This document shows positions 1-8,790 of a DNA stretch of 50,546 bases, piece by piece. The notes under the pieces were generated by a model that saw only the letters and a list, made by a program, of their open reading frames with translations, was not told the origin of the DNA and ran no database searches. Location of the stretch: assembly GCA_934255485.1 (NCBI GenBank), contig CAKQOG010000018.1, positions 1 through 50,546 of the forward strand. Direction: 5' to 3'. Position 1 is the stretch's first letter, and each line of letters starts with the position of its first letter. The translations under genes and the position numbers were made by a program. This stretch comes from an uncultured Prevotellamassilia sp. (GTDB lineage: Bacteria > Bacteroidota > Bacteroidia > Bacteroidales > Bacteroidaceae).

Positions 1-92
1 TGACCGATCCCGACAAGCAGCTTGCTCACAAAGCTCTTGGCGACTATGGACCACTTGGTGTAAAGGTAAGCAACGACGATTTCTTACAGTAA
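1..92 (+). CDS. C-terminal end of an unidentified protein (partial)
   Basis: Reading in the third frame from base 3, 29 codons are open up to a TAA at 90-92. The start lies outside the window. The residues seen (TDPDKQLAHKALGDYGPLGV and on to DDFLQ) do not let me name a family. A stem-loop with a T run follows 17 bases after the stop, which fits a real gene end. The strand and the stop are supported. The function is unknown. Confidence 0.5.
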   Translation, partial: TDPDKQLAHKALGDYGPLGVKVSNDDFLQ

Positions 93-108
93 TGCAGACT
101 TTCATGAA

Positions 109-163
109 CCTACTACGCCAACTCGCAAAATGAGGGTTAGCGTGGTAGGCTCTCTACTTTTTT
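109..163 (+). terminator. Probable terminator of the partial first gene
   Basis: Arms 109-122 (CCTACTACGCCAAC) and 136-149 (GTTAGCGTGGTAGG) pair over 14 bp with one wobble and one mismatch. A T run follows at 158-163. It lies 17 bases past the stop of the partial gene on the same strand. Confidence 0.6.
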
Positions 164-199
164 CGTTTTATAGCATATCTTTCACCGCTTTCTCTTGTT

Positions 200-248
200 T
201 ATTTTTGCACGACATGGCAAAATCCAGAGCAACTTTTTGTTGCTCTGG
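200..248 (+). promoter_or_regulatory. Promoter-like -7 box followed by a perfect 10-bp hairpin
   Basis: TATTTTTG at 200-207 matches the Bacteroidetes -7 consensus TAnnTTTG, but no clear -33 box lies upstream. Just after the predicted start of transcription there is a perfect hairpin: arms 224-233 (CCAGAGCAAC) and 239-248 (GTTGCTCTGG) around a TTTTT loop. No open reading frame follows. It may be a small RNA start or simply a second terminator. The hairpin is certain and its role is not. Confidence 0.35.
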
Positions 249-324
249 TACTTAAAAGATTTAATTTACAATAGTATTGAAGATTTAAGGATAAGAATAA
301 GTAGATAGTCATAAAAGAATGTGA

Positions 325-432
325 ATGATAGTTGCCTCATTCCGACCGCAATGAACATTCACTCCGACCGCAATGAGCACTCACTCCGACCGCAATGAAC
401 ACTCACTCCGACCGCAATGAGCCAACTATCAT
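325..432. repeat. Array of four 22-bp quasi-palindromic units with inverted flanking arms
   Basis: Four units with the core CCGACCGC start at 342, 364, 386 and 408, an exact 22-bp period. In each unit TCATT or TCACT lies left of the core and AATGA right of it, so each unit is itself a loose inverted repeat. The array is enclosed by a perfect 10-bp inverted pair, ATGATAGTTG (325-334) and CAACTATCAT (423-432). There are no unique spacers, so it is not a CRISPR. The array at 26720-26820 has the same copy number, period and arms. Confidence 0.85.
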
Positions 433-526
433 ACGCATCGTTACACAACTATATTGCATTAGTAAGAAAACTTGCACACGCAAGATAAGGAGAAAACAAC
501 TGATATTCAGTACCTTGCACACATCA

Positions 527-596
527 ACGCCAAAGGGCAGAACTACCTACACATTGTTTAAGCAACAATGCTTGGGATAGCTCTGCCCTTTGGCGT
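527..596 (-). terminator. Two-level hairpin at the 3' end of the lptC operon
   Basis: Arms ACGCCAAAGGGCAG (527-540) and CTGCCCTTTGGCGT (583-596) pair perfectly over 14 bp. The interior holds a smaller hairpin, CATTGTT with AACAATG. The structure ends about 20 bases beyond the lptC stop, so it most likely ends the minus-strand coaX-OMP-lptC transcript. No long U run follows on that strand, so termination efficiency is uncertain. Confidence 0.5.
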
Positions 597-617
597 ATTA
601 TTAGAGATCGTTTTTAC

Positions 618-1325
618 CTATTTTTTATCGAAACTTTTGGGTCGGCTTACAGGGGCTTCGTGCTGTGGTTGGGCTGCAGCGGTGTCCTTGTTTGTAGCAC
701 CCGACTGCGCTGGAGCCGAGGTAGCCGAAGAGCCACCTATGTCGCCCATCGGCATAAATCCGCTCGACTGCTTGACGTGGTATTGAGTGGCATGACCATT
801 TTGTAATGTGGCTCTAAACCAATTGCCCTCTATCTCTTGCTCTGGTTGTTTGAGATAGGTGTGTACGTTCGACGACATTTCGCCGGTACGCATATTCCAA
901 TAAAGCTCTTGCGTGCGCAGTTTGCTTTGCGAGGTTTTGTCGTCGAGCAACACATGGCCACGCAACTTCCATAGGTTTTGGTCGTAAAGCCATGCACTAT
1001 CGGCTGCAAATCTGAGGTCTACCTTAAACTTGTTGTCGTAGCGCTCAAGGAACAAGCCTTTAGGAAACTCCCAACGAGGCGGTGTGGTTTTATCGTAAAT
1101 ACGCCATTCTTCGGTTATTATCTTGTAACGGACAATACCCGAATCAGTGATGATTTTAGACACACCACGCGTAACCATTACAGGCAACGAGTCGCGCCCT
1201 ACCACGGTGTTTCCCACTGGAGGCGCATCGTTTGAACATGCCACAGGGCTTGCAAGAAGCAGAAATATGAACGGATAAGCCATCCATCTGCGCCATGTTC
1301 GTATGTTTTGATACTTACCTTTCAT
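618..1325 (-). CDS. lptC: LptC-family LPS export protein
   Basis: The 235-residue protein has a basic N-terminus, a hydrophobic segment (about 15-30) ending PVAC, and a beta-rich body. The body begins with a run of the type VSKIITDSGIVRYKIITEEW and continues with DGLFLERYD-like and QLRTQELYWN-like strands, the usual pattern of Bacteroidetes LptC. In the family, LptC is anchored in the inner membrane and passes LPS from the LptBFG ATPase to LptA. The C-terminal 40 residues are Ser/Ala/Gln-rich and probably unstructured. The Cys at position 30 has Pro at -3, so lipoprotein processing is doubtful. The gene lies 23 bases downstream of the outer-membrane barrel and is the last gene of the coaX operon. 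Confidence 0.75.
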   Translation of the reverse strand: MKGKYQNIRTWRRWMAYPFIFLLLASPVACSNDAPPVGNTVVGRDSLPVMVTRGVSKIITDSGIVRYKIITEEWRIYDKTTPPRWEFPKGLFLERYDNKFKVDLRFAADSAWLYDQNLWKLRGHVLLDDKTSQSKLRTQELYWNMRTGEMSSNVHTYLKQPEQEIEGNWFRATLQNGHATQYHVKQSSGFMPMGDIGGSSATSAPAQSGATNKDTAAAQPQHEAPVSRPKSFDKK

Positions 1326-1348
1326 TTTAATTTTGAGTGGATATTTGC

Positions 1349-2683
1349 TTACTCAGCCTTCCACTTCATAAACCAACGTTCGCTAAATGACAAGCCTATG
1401 CAGAAACGAATGTAGTTTTCCTTTATCATGCTTGCCAATTGTGGTTTTACGTGTTCGTATTGAACAGAGAAGTTGAGGTAGGTGCGATTGTTGTAAACGT
1501 TTACGATGGGGAAAGCAAAGCCAAGACTTGCTTGAAAGTCCTTAGGGCCATTGTTGCTATCAATCTTTGTGTAAGACGTTGCATAAGAGAAGCCGGCACG
1601 ATAACGTACCCTCTGTCGCCAACGTAAGCCCTCGGGATTGGGCACATATTCAGCTCCAACACTCACCTTGTGCATATCAGAAAATGCGCCTTTTGTGCTT
1701 ACATAATCGAGCGATTTGTCGTATTTTGTTACTACCTCTGGATACTTTACGTCGGCCCATTTCTGAAGGGTGTAGTCGGCACCTATGCGCAACGAATTGC
1801 GCAATGTCCACGTAAGACCTACGCCAAACGTGTGAGGCAACTGAAAGGCATTGGCACATCGAAGGGTGTCGCCACTGAGCACCGTGCTCGACTGTATGCG
1901 CTGATTGTAGTAGTGGGCTGTGCGGTTTACATCATGTCCCAAGCCATAAACAAAGCCCAAGGTAAGCTTGTTTTTCTTGTTAATTTGTTGCTCGTATTGC
2001 AAACCGAAGTCGAGTTTATAGGTTCGTATATCGGCACTATATGTAGTTTTTGTTGTTGGAACATTCGACGAGCTTGTTGTGGTTCCCGAAACCGCCATTG
2101 TAGATGAATGTTCGATGTCGCCCCACAGATAACCAGCATTGAAACCTACAGAGAGTGGCTTGAATATCGTCCACCCCACACCGACGTATGCCTCGTGTAG
2201 TCCGCCATCGCCAGCAAAGGTGTTGGTGCGTGTAATTTGCGACAAGCCGTCCTCGCTCTTTGAGGTTGTTTCGTTGCTTGTGTTATAACCTATTGTGCTG
2301 TAAGGCACAAGTCCTAAGGTCATGCCCAAGCGGGGGGCCATTCTGAAACCCGCCGTAATGTAATCGATTGACGTGTTGTGGGCATTGGTGCTATGACCAT
2401 TTTGCGAGAAGTTGCCATTCTGCAACGATAGTCCGAGGTCGAACAAAAAGGTGAGAGAGTCAATTGCAGCATACGATGCTGGGTTTTTGGTATTGAGTTC
2501 CTTGCCACTGCGCATACCATAGGCAGTGCCACTCATACCCTTGTTAAAGGCATTTCCGCCATCGCCCAATAAACCAAAACCATAGCGCGAATAGGGCGAA
2601 TTGCTTCCGTTGGTTTGCGCCACGGCACTTAAAGACAATGCTGCTAAAGCAGCAGTTGCCAAATATTTGTGGAGTGTTGTCAT
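1349..2683 (-). CDS. Outer-membrane beta-barrel protein of unknown role
   Basis: The 444-residue protein has a signal peptide ending AVAQ at about residue 23. A conserved N-terminal stretch follows, SPYSRYGFGLLGDGG and MSGTAYGMRSGKELNTKNPAS, which is typical of a Bacteroidetes outer-membrane family resembling the FadL/OmpP1 transporters. The remainder alternates aromatic-bounded strands and ends in a strand with WFMKWK. Its ATG is immediately adjacent to the coaX stop (2684-2686), so the two are co-transcribed, with lptC following. Substrate and function are not known. A role in the envelope is inferred from the barrel and from lptC as neighbour. Confidence 0.7.
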   Translation of the reverse strand: MTTLHKYLATAALAALSLSAVAQTNGSNSPYSRYGFGLLGDGGNAFNKGMSGTAYGMRSGKELNTKNPASYAAIDSLTFLFDLGLSLQNGNFSQNGHSTNAHNTSIDYITAGFRMAPRLGMTLGLVPYSTIGYNTSNETTSKSEDGLSQITRTNTFAGDGGLHEAYVGVGWTIFKPLSVGFNAGYLWGDIEHSSTMAVSGTTTSSSNVPTTKTTYSADIRTYKLDFGLQYEQQINKKNKLTLGFVYGLGHDVNRTAHYYNQRIQSSTVLSGDTLRCANAFQLPHTFGVGLTWTLRNSLRIGADYTLQKWADVKYPEVVTKYDKSLDYVSTKGAFSDMHKVSVGAEYVPNPEGLRWRQRVRYRAGFSYATSYTKIDSNNGPKDFQASLGFAFPIVNVYNNRTYLNFSVQYEHVKPQLASMIKENYIRFCIGLSFSERWFMKWKAE

Positions 2684-3406
2684 TTATTTTTCTTGATACT
2701 GTAATATGCAGTTTAGCCCTATTTCAACAAGAGCATCGTTGCGTTCTACTTCAAATTCTTGTGCAAATCGATAACCATTTCCGCCTGTAAGGAATATGCG
2801 AGCGGTTGGGTGCTGGCGGAGCATGGCGTGCAGATAACCAATTATTTCGTAGTCCATTCCGCGCAACACACCGTTTTGTATGGCCGAAGGAGTGTCGTAA
2901 CCATAGGTTTGAACCTCGGCGTTGCTAATGGTTACGAGTGGCAGTCGTGCTGTTTGCTCGTGTAAAGCACGCAAGCGCATGCCTAATCCTGGCGATATGT
3001 TGCCACCAAGATAATGACCATCAGCACTTACATAATCGTAGGTGATGCAGGTGCCAGCATCTATGATGAGCAAGTCGCAATGGGGGTAGCAATGAGCCGC
3101 TCCAACAGCTGCTGCTAAACGGTCGCTGCCCAAGGTTCGTGGGCTGCGATAATCGCAAATAAGAGGTGTGGGAGTATCGCCTTTAACGTACAATGTGTTT
3201 GGAACAAGGCGCTTGATAGCATTGACCGTTTCGTCTGATGTATTACCCACAGAAGATAAGGCACACACGCTAACGCCGTACTCACTAACAATTGTAGCGA
3301 GGTCGTTTATCAAGTCAGCTCCAAGTCGTTTGCGCATCAGCATCTCGTTTTCATTAAATACTGCTGCCTTTGCTGATGAATTGCCAATGTCTACTATGAG
3401 ATTCAT
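2684..3406 (-). CDS. coaX: Type III pantothenate kinase
   Basis: The enzyme phosphorylates pantothenate, the first step of coenzyme A synthesis, in the cytoplasm. It has 240 residues, normal for the family. The ASKHA-fold motifs are present: VDIGNSSAK with Asp6 at the N-terminus, TLGSDRLAAAVGA with Asp95, and IIDAGTCITYD with Asp116, the expected catalytic and metal-binding positions. GGNISPGLGMRLRAL and FLTGGNG are also conserved. It is first in an operon with the outer-membrane barrel and lptC, behind a well-formed promoter at 3507-3537. Confidence 0.93.
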   Translation of the reverse strand: MNLIVDIGNSSAKAAVFNENEMLMRKRLGADLINDLATIVSEYGVSVCALSSVGNTSDETVNAIKRLVPNTLYVKGDTPTPLICDYRSPRTLGSDRLAAAVGAAHCYPHCDLLIIDAGTCITYDYVSADGHYLGGNISPGLGMRLRALHEQTARLPLVTISNAEVQTYGYDTPSAIQNGVLRGMDYEIIGYLHAMLRQHPTARIFLTGGNGYRFAQEFEVERNDALVEIGLNCILQYQEK

Positions 3407-3506
3407 AAACGTTTCAAAAAAAATCTGTGGACTTAATAGTTGCCACCCCTACTTGCTTGTTGCGTTATGGGTTAATGGACACTATGCCACCAAGTCAATT
3501 AATGTG

Positions 3507-3537
3507 CAAAATTACTGTAAGAGGAGTGAAGTACAAA
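3507..3537 (-). promoter_or_regulatory. Bacteroidetes-type promoter for coaX-OMP-lptC
   Basis: On the minus strand TTTG (3534-3537) and TAATTTTG (3507-3514) are separated by 19 bases, a close fit to the -33/-7 consensus. It predicts a 5' leader of about 95 bases before the coaX ATG at 3406. Confidence 0.7.
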
Positions 3538-3567
3538 GATTATTTCTATAAAAATGCTTTTATCACT

Positions 3568-4800
3568 TTATTTTCCAATACTTTGCACACTGCGTCTGAC
3601 GCCTTTGTTTATCTCGACAAACATATAGCCAGGCTTGTTGGCTTGTACTTTGTCCTTCATTCTGAGATACTCTTTCATGGCATATTCTTTTGATTTATCA
3701 AACGTGAGGCGTGACATCTCTGCTTGCGACTTGGTGGTTCGCGTAGAGTCTAACTTTTCGTCGGGAAAATAGTCGTCAAGGTCTACGTCACCAATCATTG
3801 TGGTTTCGAGAAACGTTAGGTTCTTTTTGCTCTGATTGGTGTAGTAGCCAACAAACATGTGACCTGGCATTTGCACAAGTACGGGCGTAATATTTATGGC
3901 TCGCAAAAGCGACGCAAAAAGCACACTACCATCTACGCAATTGATTTGTGATGAGTTGAGTGCATCCTCAAAAGTACGCACTCGTTGGGCATAAACCACA
4001 TTGCTCGATAGGCTTGAATATGACACCGAACTATAACGAAAGTTGCGCTTTTGCAACACATACCACAAGGCATAAACTTGCTTGTCTACCATCTCTTCAG
4101 AGCCTTGATAGCCTAAGAAACGGCGTATGATTTTGGTATTAAGCGCCTCGCGAAGTATTTTGTCGATGAGCGGATTTTCTTCGTTTACATAGGCTGCAAA
4201 GAAAAGGCGAGTGCTTACGTAGCGCATTTGTCCATTGGCAAGTTGCTTGTTGTAGCCAAGCAAGCACTCATTGATGCTTCGCACTGAAAAGGTACGCACT
4301 TTCTGTCCAAAGTCTTTACCATCAATCTCAACATTGGCCACTACGCTGATAGGTTCGGCTTGCTCGTTATTTCGCAAAGCATCGTATCGCCACAAAATGT
4401 CGGGGTAGATAATATAGTCTACATTTTTTTGTGGCAACACAAACGTGCTGATTGAGCGGGCATAGAATGGAGTTTCCGCCAAATCAATGCGCACCACCTC
4501 ACCCTTTTTGCGGCTATGAACCTTTATGGCTATGCACGATTTGGGGTTGCCTACATACGTGCCGTCCATTGGCTTAATGATTTGTGCGTCGGTGGTTGCG
4601 ACCGATAGTATGGCCGACGGAAAAAGGTTTCCGCCCAACTGATCTACTATTTCAAAGTCGTTTACAAACGGCTTTTTTATTGCCAATATAGTTGCACAAA
4701 TGCCTATACCAACTATTGCCATAACGCAAAACAATAAGGACTTTATGCGTTTGGTGTGTAAAAATGAAAGGTTTAGCATTGATTTTTGTTTTTTAAACAT
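3568..4800 (-). CDS. Membrane-anchored transglutaminase-like protein
   Basis: The 410-residue protein has one N-terminal membrane segment (about residues 22-41) and an otherwise extracytoplasmic body. The C-terminal half carries a transglutaminase/protease-like triad: Cys288 in NCVDGSVLFASLLRA, His314 in PGHMFVGYY, and an acidic residue in LTFLETTMIGD (Glu332). In bacteria this fold can be a peptidase or an amidase. The substrate is unknown. A TTG four codons upstream (4810-4812) would overlap the preceding gene. I prefer the ATG at 4800, 4 bases after the preceding stop. It is the last gene of the C10 peptidase/DUF1934 cluster. Confidence 0.7.
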   Translation of the reverse strand: MFKKQKSMLNLSFLHTKRIKSLLFCVMAIVGIGICATILAIKKPFVNDFEIVDQLGGNLFPSAILSVATTDAQIIKPMDGTYVGNPKSCIAIKVHSRKKGEVVRIDLAETPFYARSISTFVLPQKNVDYIIYPDILWRYDALRNNEQAEPISVVANVEIDGKDFGQKVRTFSVRSINECLLGYNKQLANGQMRYVSTRLFFAAYVNEENPLIDKILREALNTKIIRRFLGYQGSEEMVDKQVYALWYVLQKRNFRYSSVSYSSLSSNVVYAQRVRTFEDALNSSQINCVDGSVLFASLLRAINITPVLVQMPGHMFVGYYTNQSKKNLTFLETTMIGDVDLDDYFPDEKLDSTRTTKSQAEMSRLTFDKSKEYAMKEYLRMKDKVQANKPGYMFVEINKGVRRSVQSIGK

Positions 4801-4804
4801 GCTA

Positions 4805-5212
4805 TTAATCAAATGTCCATTTTACGGTGAGCACATTGTCTGCCACCTGTTTGCCAGCTGCAAGCATTGAGTATTTTGCCTTGAAACAGCCACCCGTAGC
4901 ATCAATTTCAAAACTTTGTTGATGGGTGTAAAGACTAAAGTCGAGCATGCCATTTGCGGTTTTATAAGTGCACGGAATGAGTTTTCCGCTCACAAAGGTC
5001 ATGCGTGCTTCGGTGTCACCATGACGTTTTAAGTCTGCTAAATCTTCGGTTAGCAACAAGGTGGCGGTGCCGTTGTTTTGCTTTTCGGCATATCGCAACA
5101 TTATGCCGTTTTCCTCTATAAGGCATCCACCAACACTCTCGGTTCGGATAACGTCTTCGCCGTTTTCGGTGTTACTAACAAGGAGGGTTTCAAGGTGTAT
5201 TTTCTTTAACAT
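4805..5212 (-). CDS. DUF1934 (YwiB-like) beta-barrel protein
   Basis: The 135-residue protein has no signal peptide or membrane segment, so it is probably cytoplasmic. Its pattern of short strands (GGCLIEENGIMLRYAEK, ATLLLTEDLADL, ARMTFVSGK, FEIDATGGCFKAKYSM, NVLTVKWTF) resembles the calycin-like DUF1934/YwiB family, whose role is unknown. The family call is by eye. It sits between a secreted C10 cysteine peptidase (gap 28 bases) and a transglutaminase-like gene (gap 4 bases), so it is almost certainly co-transcribed with them. Confidence 0.6.
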   Translation of the reverse strand: MLKKIHLETLLVSNTENGEDVIRTESVGGCLIEENGIMLRYAEKQNNGTATLLLTEDLADLKRHGDTEARMTFVSGKLIPCTYKTANGMLDFSLYTHQQSFEIDATGGCFKAKYSMLAAGKQVADNVLTVKWTFD

Positions 5213-5240
5213 AATGGTGTTTCAGTGAGTTGGTTATACG

Positions 5241-7163
5241 TTATTTTTTTATGATTTTCTTGCACGTTTTGCTACCCGCTTTTTCGATTATCACACCGTT
5301 AGCGGAGGTCGGAACATCGTGGTATTGTTTGCCAGCAATATCAAAGTAGATTGTTGAATTACTTGTATCATTGCGCTTTATATTGACAATACCATCTGCA
5401 GTAGGCATCGTAAATTGCTTTTCGATTACTACGGGCCAATTACGTCGTAGCCGATAGGTGTAAGTGTGACCAGGAACGAGTTGTGAAAATCGCATACTTA
5501 CGATGGTATCGGTAGTTGCATTGAGGTATATACGTGCCAACTTATGGGCATTTACCTGCGTAACATCGTCGGTAAGGTCGAACAGATAGTTTTGTGCCGC
5601 ACGGCAATTGGCACTATTGGCAAGTGGCTGACAAATGTCGATAGTTGTATTATCGAGTATGTTGATGTGTATGTCGGCAGACTCTTGCATGGTATTTGTA
5701 CCATCGTCGCTAACGTTGCATTTGAATGAACAGAGCGTTTGCTCGCCATCGGGCGTTACCGACAAGATGCTCTCACCGCTATTAACAAATTGCGCATGGA
5801 TGAGCAACGTGTCGCTTTCATTGGGCATGAGCGTGCGCCCCGTAAACGCTAACCACTGTGCTTGTTGCATGGCTGCAGTGTCGGTTGGTGCATTTTGGAG
5901 CAAGGCCAAGGGAGTGGTTAAACATTGGTCTGATGTGTTACGAATAATCATTTTTACTCGTGTTGCACACTGTGTTGATGGTTCGTCTATACACCAAAGC
6001 GAGTCAATACAAACTTCTCTACCCGTTCGTTGAAGTGTGTCGGGAGGCAAGCATGCTACCTTGTCAGGACATACCACCAAGGCCTCTTGATTGCAAAAAA
6101 AACCATTTTCATTAAAATCTTTATGCTCGTTCTCGGGCTCTCTTAGCGAAAGTACATCTAAGCGAAAATAGCCATCATAGTCGCCTGCAAATCCCCAATT
6201 AATGTGGAACATCCCCGCTTCATCAATGCCATCAAGCACAATAGCATGCCCCTCAAGATTCATAGCACTACCTGCATAATAAACGGGACGACCTTCGCTA
6301 ATCTCGTTTGCCAAAAAGTTCCAATAAGCAATGGGTGCATATTGATAACTGTCGAGATGATGCACATATTTGAGTCCGAAAGCCTTTTTCAGAGGTTCTA
6401 CTAATCGCCAAGTATTCGTGCCACTTGCTGAAAGTCCCCACTGCATTTTTGAGGCTACGCCCAAATAGTACATGAGTTTGGCTGTAGCTTCGCACTCATC
6501 CTTTGTGGCAAGTCCGTCTTTGTAGGAGTCGCGAATAAGACGTGCATCAACAGTTTCGCCAGGCAGTATGTCGGCTATTGTATAGTGAGGAGTAGCCCAT
6601 CCTTTTAGCGTGTCTTGCAAGGTGTAAATACGTTTGTAATATGCCAATATCTGCTCCATAGCTATAGCAACACAACCTGCCACACAACGCTCTTTTGAGG
6701 TTACTCCATTCTCATCTGTATAATAAGGGCAAAGGTCGTTATAAGGCGAACCGAAGTAATGCAAGGTTGTGAGTAGCGGCTCCACGGGTTTCCACTTAGC
6801 GCCATCGAGCGGATAATGTTGCACATTGGTGGGCTTAAACGAAAGCATTTTTTGCAACATATCGGGCATATTTTCTCTATTCACGTTGCCGTAACCTAAT
6901 ATAGAAGGTTGCTGCTTGTTTTTGCCAACAAGCACAAACTCTTTGCCTTGCTTAAAGCACCATGCAACTTGATAATCTGTTTGTTTCACGCTTTTTGCAT
7001 TGCTCTTTGCAGAAGATATCCTACGGGCTGAACCACGTGACGCAAACCATTGCGAGGCTACCTGTTGTGCCTCGCTTTCACTTCGCTGTTGAGCCAACAA
7101 TGACGATGAACATAGGGCTAAAACAAGTAGCAACTGATATTTTATTACTGAAAACAATTTCAT
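5241..7163 (-). CDS. C10-family (streptopain-like) secreted cysteine peptidase
   Basis: The 640-residue precursor has a signal peptide (1-25, ending LLAQQ). An inhibitory pro-domain follows (about 26-125), then the catalytic domain, which begins PLLTTLHYFGSPYNDLCP. Cys164 in CVAGCVAIAMEQ and His306 in NLEGHAIVLDGID are the expected catalytic pair, with Trp323 in INWGF. About 290 residues of beta-rich C-terminal extension follow and end in a short FDIAGKQYHDVP-like tail, as in many Prevotella secreted proteins. The family is best known from SpeB and interpain. The gene starts 16 bases after the AAA ATPase stop and heads the peptidase/DUF1934/transglutaminase group. Confidence 0.88.
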   Translation of the reverse strand: MKLFSVIKYQLLLVLALCSSSLLAQQRSESEAQQVASQWFASRGSARRISSAKSNAKSVKQTDYQVAWCFKQGKEFVLVGKNKQQPSILGYGNVNRENMPDMLQKMLSFKPTNVQHYPLDGAKWKPVEPLLTTLHYFGSPYNDLCPYYTDENGVTSKERCVAGCVAIAMEQILAYYKRIYTLQDTLKGWATPHYTIADILPGETVDARLIRDSYKDGLATKDECEATAKLMYYLGVASKMQWGLSASGTNTWRLVEPLKKAFGLKYVHHLDSYQYAPIAYWNFLANEISEGRPVYYAGSAMNLEGHAIVLDGIDEAGMFHINWGFAGDYDGYFRLDVLSLREPENEHKDFNENGFFCNQEALVVCPDKVACLPPDTLQRTGREVCIDSLWCIDEPSTQCATRVKMIIRNTSDQCLTTPLALLQNAPTDTAAMQQAQWLAFTGRTLMPNESDTLLIHAQFVNSGESILSVTPDGEQTLCSFKCNVSDDGTNTMQESADIHINILDNTTIDICQPLANSANCRAAQNYLFDLTDDVTQVNAHKLARIYLNATTDTIVSMRFSQLVPGHTYTYRLRRNWPVVIEKQFTMPTADGIVNIKRNDTSNSTIYFDIAGKQYHDVPTSANGVIIEKAGSKTCKKIIKK

Positions 7164-7179
7164 CCTATTATTTCTATAC

Positions 7180-8790
7180 TTAACGTTCTGATGTTTCGTT
7201 TGTTTCCCATTCCTCTATCGTTCCCGTCTGTGAAGAGAAACTAACTCCTATCCGAATGAGATTGCGCTTATCTGCTTGATAGGGACGCGCATAACCTTTT
7301 TCTTCTATCTGGCAGAGTGCGTCGTGAGCGGTGCCATCAAGCTTAAACTCAAAGATGTAAATGGTATGTGGTGTTTCGATTATACAATCTGCCCTACCCT
7401 CGCTTTGTGCCTTTTCTGTTAGCACGGTGTAAGTACTCATCAAGCGAAACAAAAGGTAGAAGGTATAATGAAAGTAGCGTTCTCGTTCTCGCTCATTCTC
7501 TTTGCGACGCATGGTGTAAGGGATGCTGGCAAAGAAGGAAGTGAGTTGCTGTTTCAGGAGCAAAACATTTCCATCTGCCAATGCATGCGTCATACTCACC
7601 AATTCTGTATTAATGGGAGTAGGCGTTTGCAGATAGTTATTGGCAAGAGCGGTAAGAAATCCTTTCTTCACTTCGTTGTTGGGCAAATCGAGCAAAAACA
7701 TATTGGTCATTCTGTCATATCCCTTTATTGTGAGATAACCACTTTGATAAATCATGGGCAATGGACGTTCAATATCTGCCTTATAATCAATAAAATCTGA
7801 TGTATCATAGTACCTGCCTGTTAATTCGTTCAAGTTTTCATTACTGTGCTTCAACAAGCGAATTAGGTAAGTAGGAGTGCCCGATTTAAACCAGTAATTG
7901 TCGATACGTTGGTTATCCAAAGCATTCAGTAAACTGAACGGATTGAATACGTCTGTCATGCCACTACTAAAATGATAACCATCGTATTGTTGCTTGAGTA
8001 GTTGATACATACCCTCTTCATTAGTATCGTATAGCCTTGCCATTTCAGCTATAGGTCGCTTGAAATAATGCATCAATTCTTCGGGAGTAACGCCACATAA
8101 GGTTTCATATTTGTCGTTCATACTGATGTCGTTAGGCTGATTAAAACCACTGAATACACTCACTTGTGAAAACTTTGTTACTCCTGTCAACAACACAAAC
8201 TGCAGGTGCTCGTCGGCAGCCTTAAAGGTTGAGTAAAAACTCTTTAATACGTTGCGATTGTGGCATTCTATGCTTACACCATTGTTTGGTGTGCTTAGTC
8301 CAGAATCCATTACATCGAGCAAAGGTTTGTCGTATTCGTCTATCAACACTACGCAACGTTTGCCCGTTACTTTGTGTACATGTGCCAACAATAGTGCAAA
8401 GCGGTCGCCTATGCCAAGTTCGGCATCACCCTTCATGCCATAGTCCTCTTCCCACAATGAAATGTACTTCCGTATCTTTATAGTCAGTGCGTCGTGCTCC
8501 TCAAAGTTCGTGCTATTAAAGTCTATATGAAATACTGGATAGCTCAACCAATCTTGCTCTAAATGCTCTATGGCCAACCCCTTGAATAGGTCGCGTTGCC
8601 CCATGAAATAATACTTCAATGTAGACATAAGCAAACTCTTTCCGAAGCGTCGTGGACGACTCAGAAAGTATATCTTGCCATTCTTTACCATGTTGTAAAC
8701 AAGCGCTGTCTTATCTACATATACATAGCCATCTTCGATGATGCTCTTAAAGTCTTGTATGCCTATTGGGTATTTCATGTTGCTATACAT
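7180..8790 (-). CDS. AAA-ATPase with C-terminal PD-(D/E)XK nuclease-like domain
   Basis: The 536-residue protein belongs to a family widely expanded in Bacteroidetes (AAA-ATPase-like plus DUF1703). The N-terminus reads MKYPIGIQDFKSIIEDGYVYVDKT. The nucleotide-binding loop is RPRRFGKSLL at about 45-54, and the Walker B region is VVLIDEYDKPL. The C-terminus carries a PD-(D/E)XK-like core, GRADCIIETPHTIYIFEFKL. The biological role is unknown, and proposals include mobile-element or defence functions. Translation may begin at the ATG at 8778 (MKYPIG) rather than 8790. A TATCTTCG box at 8809-8816 on the minus strand is a plausible -7 element. The C10 peptidase follows after 16 bases. Confidence 0.85.
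   Translation of the reverse strand: MYSNMKYPIGIQDFKSIIEDGYVYVDKTALVYNMVKNGKIYFLSRPRRFGKSLLMSTLKYYFMGQRDLFKGLAIEHLEQDWLSYPVFHIDFNSTNFEEHDALTIKIRKYISLWEEDYGMKGDAELGIGDRFALLLAHVHKVTGKRCVVLIDEYDKPLLDVMDSGLSTPNNGVSIECHNRNVLKSFYSTFKAADEHLQFVLLTGVTKFSQVSVFSGFNQPNDISMNDKYETLCGVTPEELMHYFKRPIAEMARLYDTNEEGMYQLLKQQYDGYHFSSGMTDVFNPFSLLNALDNQRIDNYWFKSGTPTYLIRLLKHSNENLNELTGRYYDTSDFIDYKADIERPLPMIYQSGYLTIKGYDRMTNMFLLDLPNNEVKKGFLTALANNYLQTPTPINTELVSMTHALADGNVLLLKQQLTSFFASIPYTMRRKENERERERYFHYTFYLLFRLMSTYTVLTEKAQSEGRADCIIETPHTIYIFEFKLDGTAHDALCQIEEKGYARPYQADKRNLIRIGVSFSSQTGTIEEWETNETSER

Noticed and set aside
325..432. Possible CRISPR
   Set aside because: The repeat units are directly adjacent with no unique spacers, and no cas gene is in the window.
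1439..2139. Plus-strand reading frames inside the outer-membrane barrel gene
   Set aside because: They are shadows of the minus-strand gene, with implausible composition and no start or family pattern.
4801..4812. TTG start of the transglutaminase-like gene
   Set aside because: It would overlap the preceding stop. An ATG at 4800 is better placed and adds no loss of the membrane segment.
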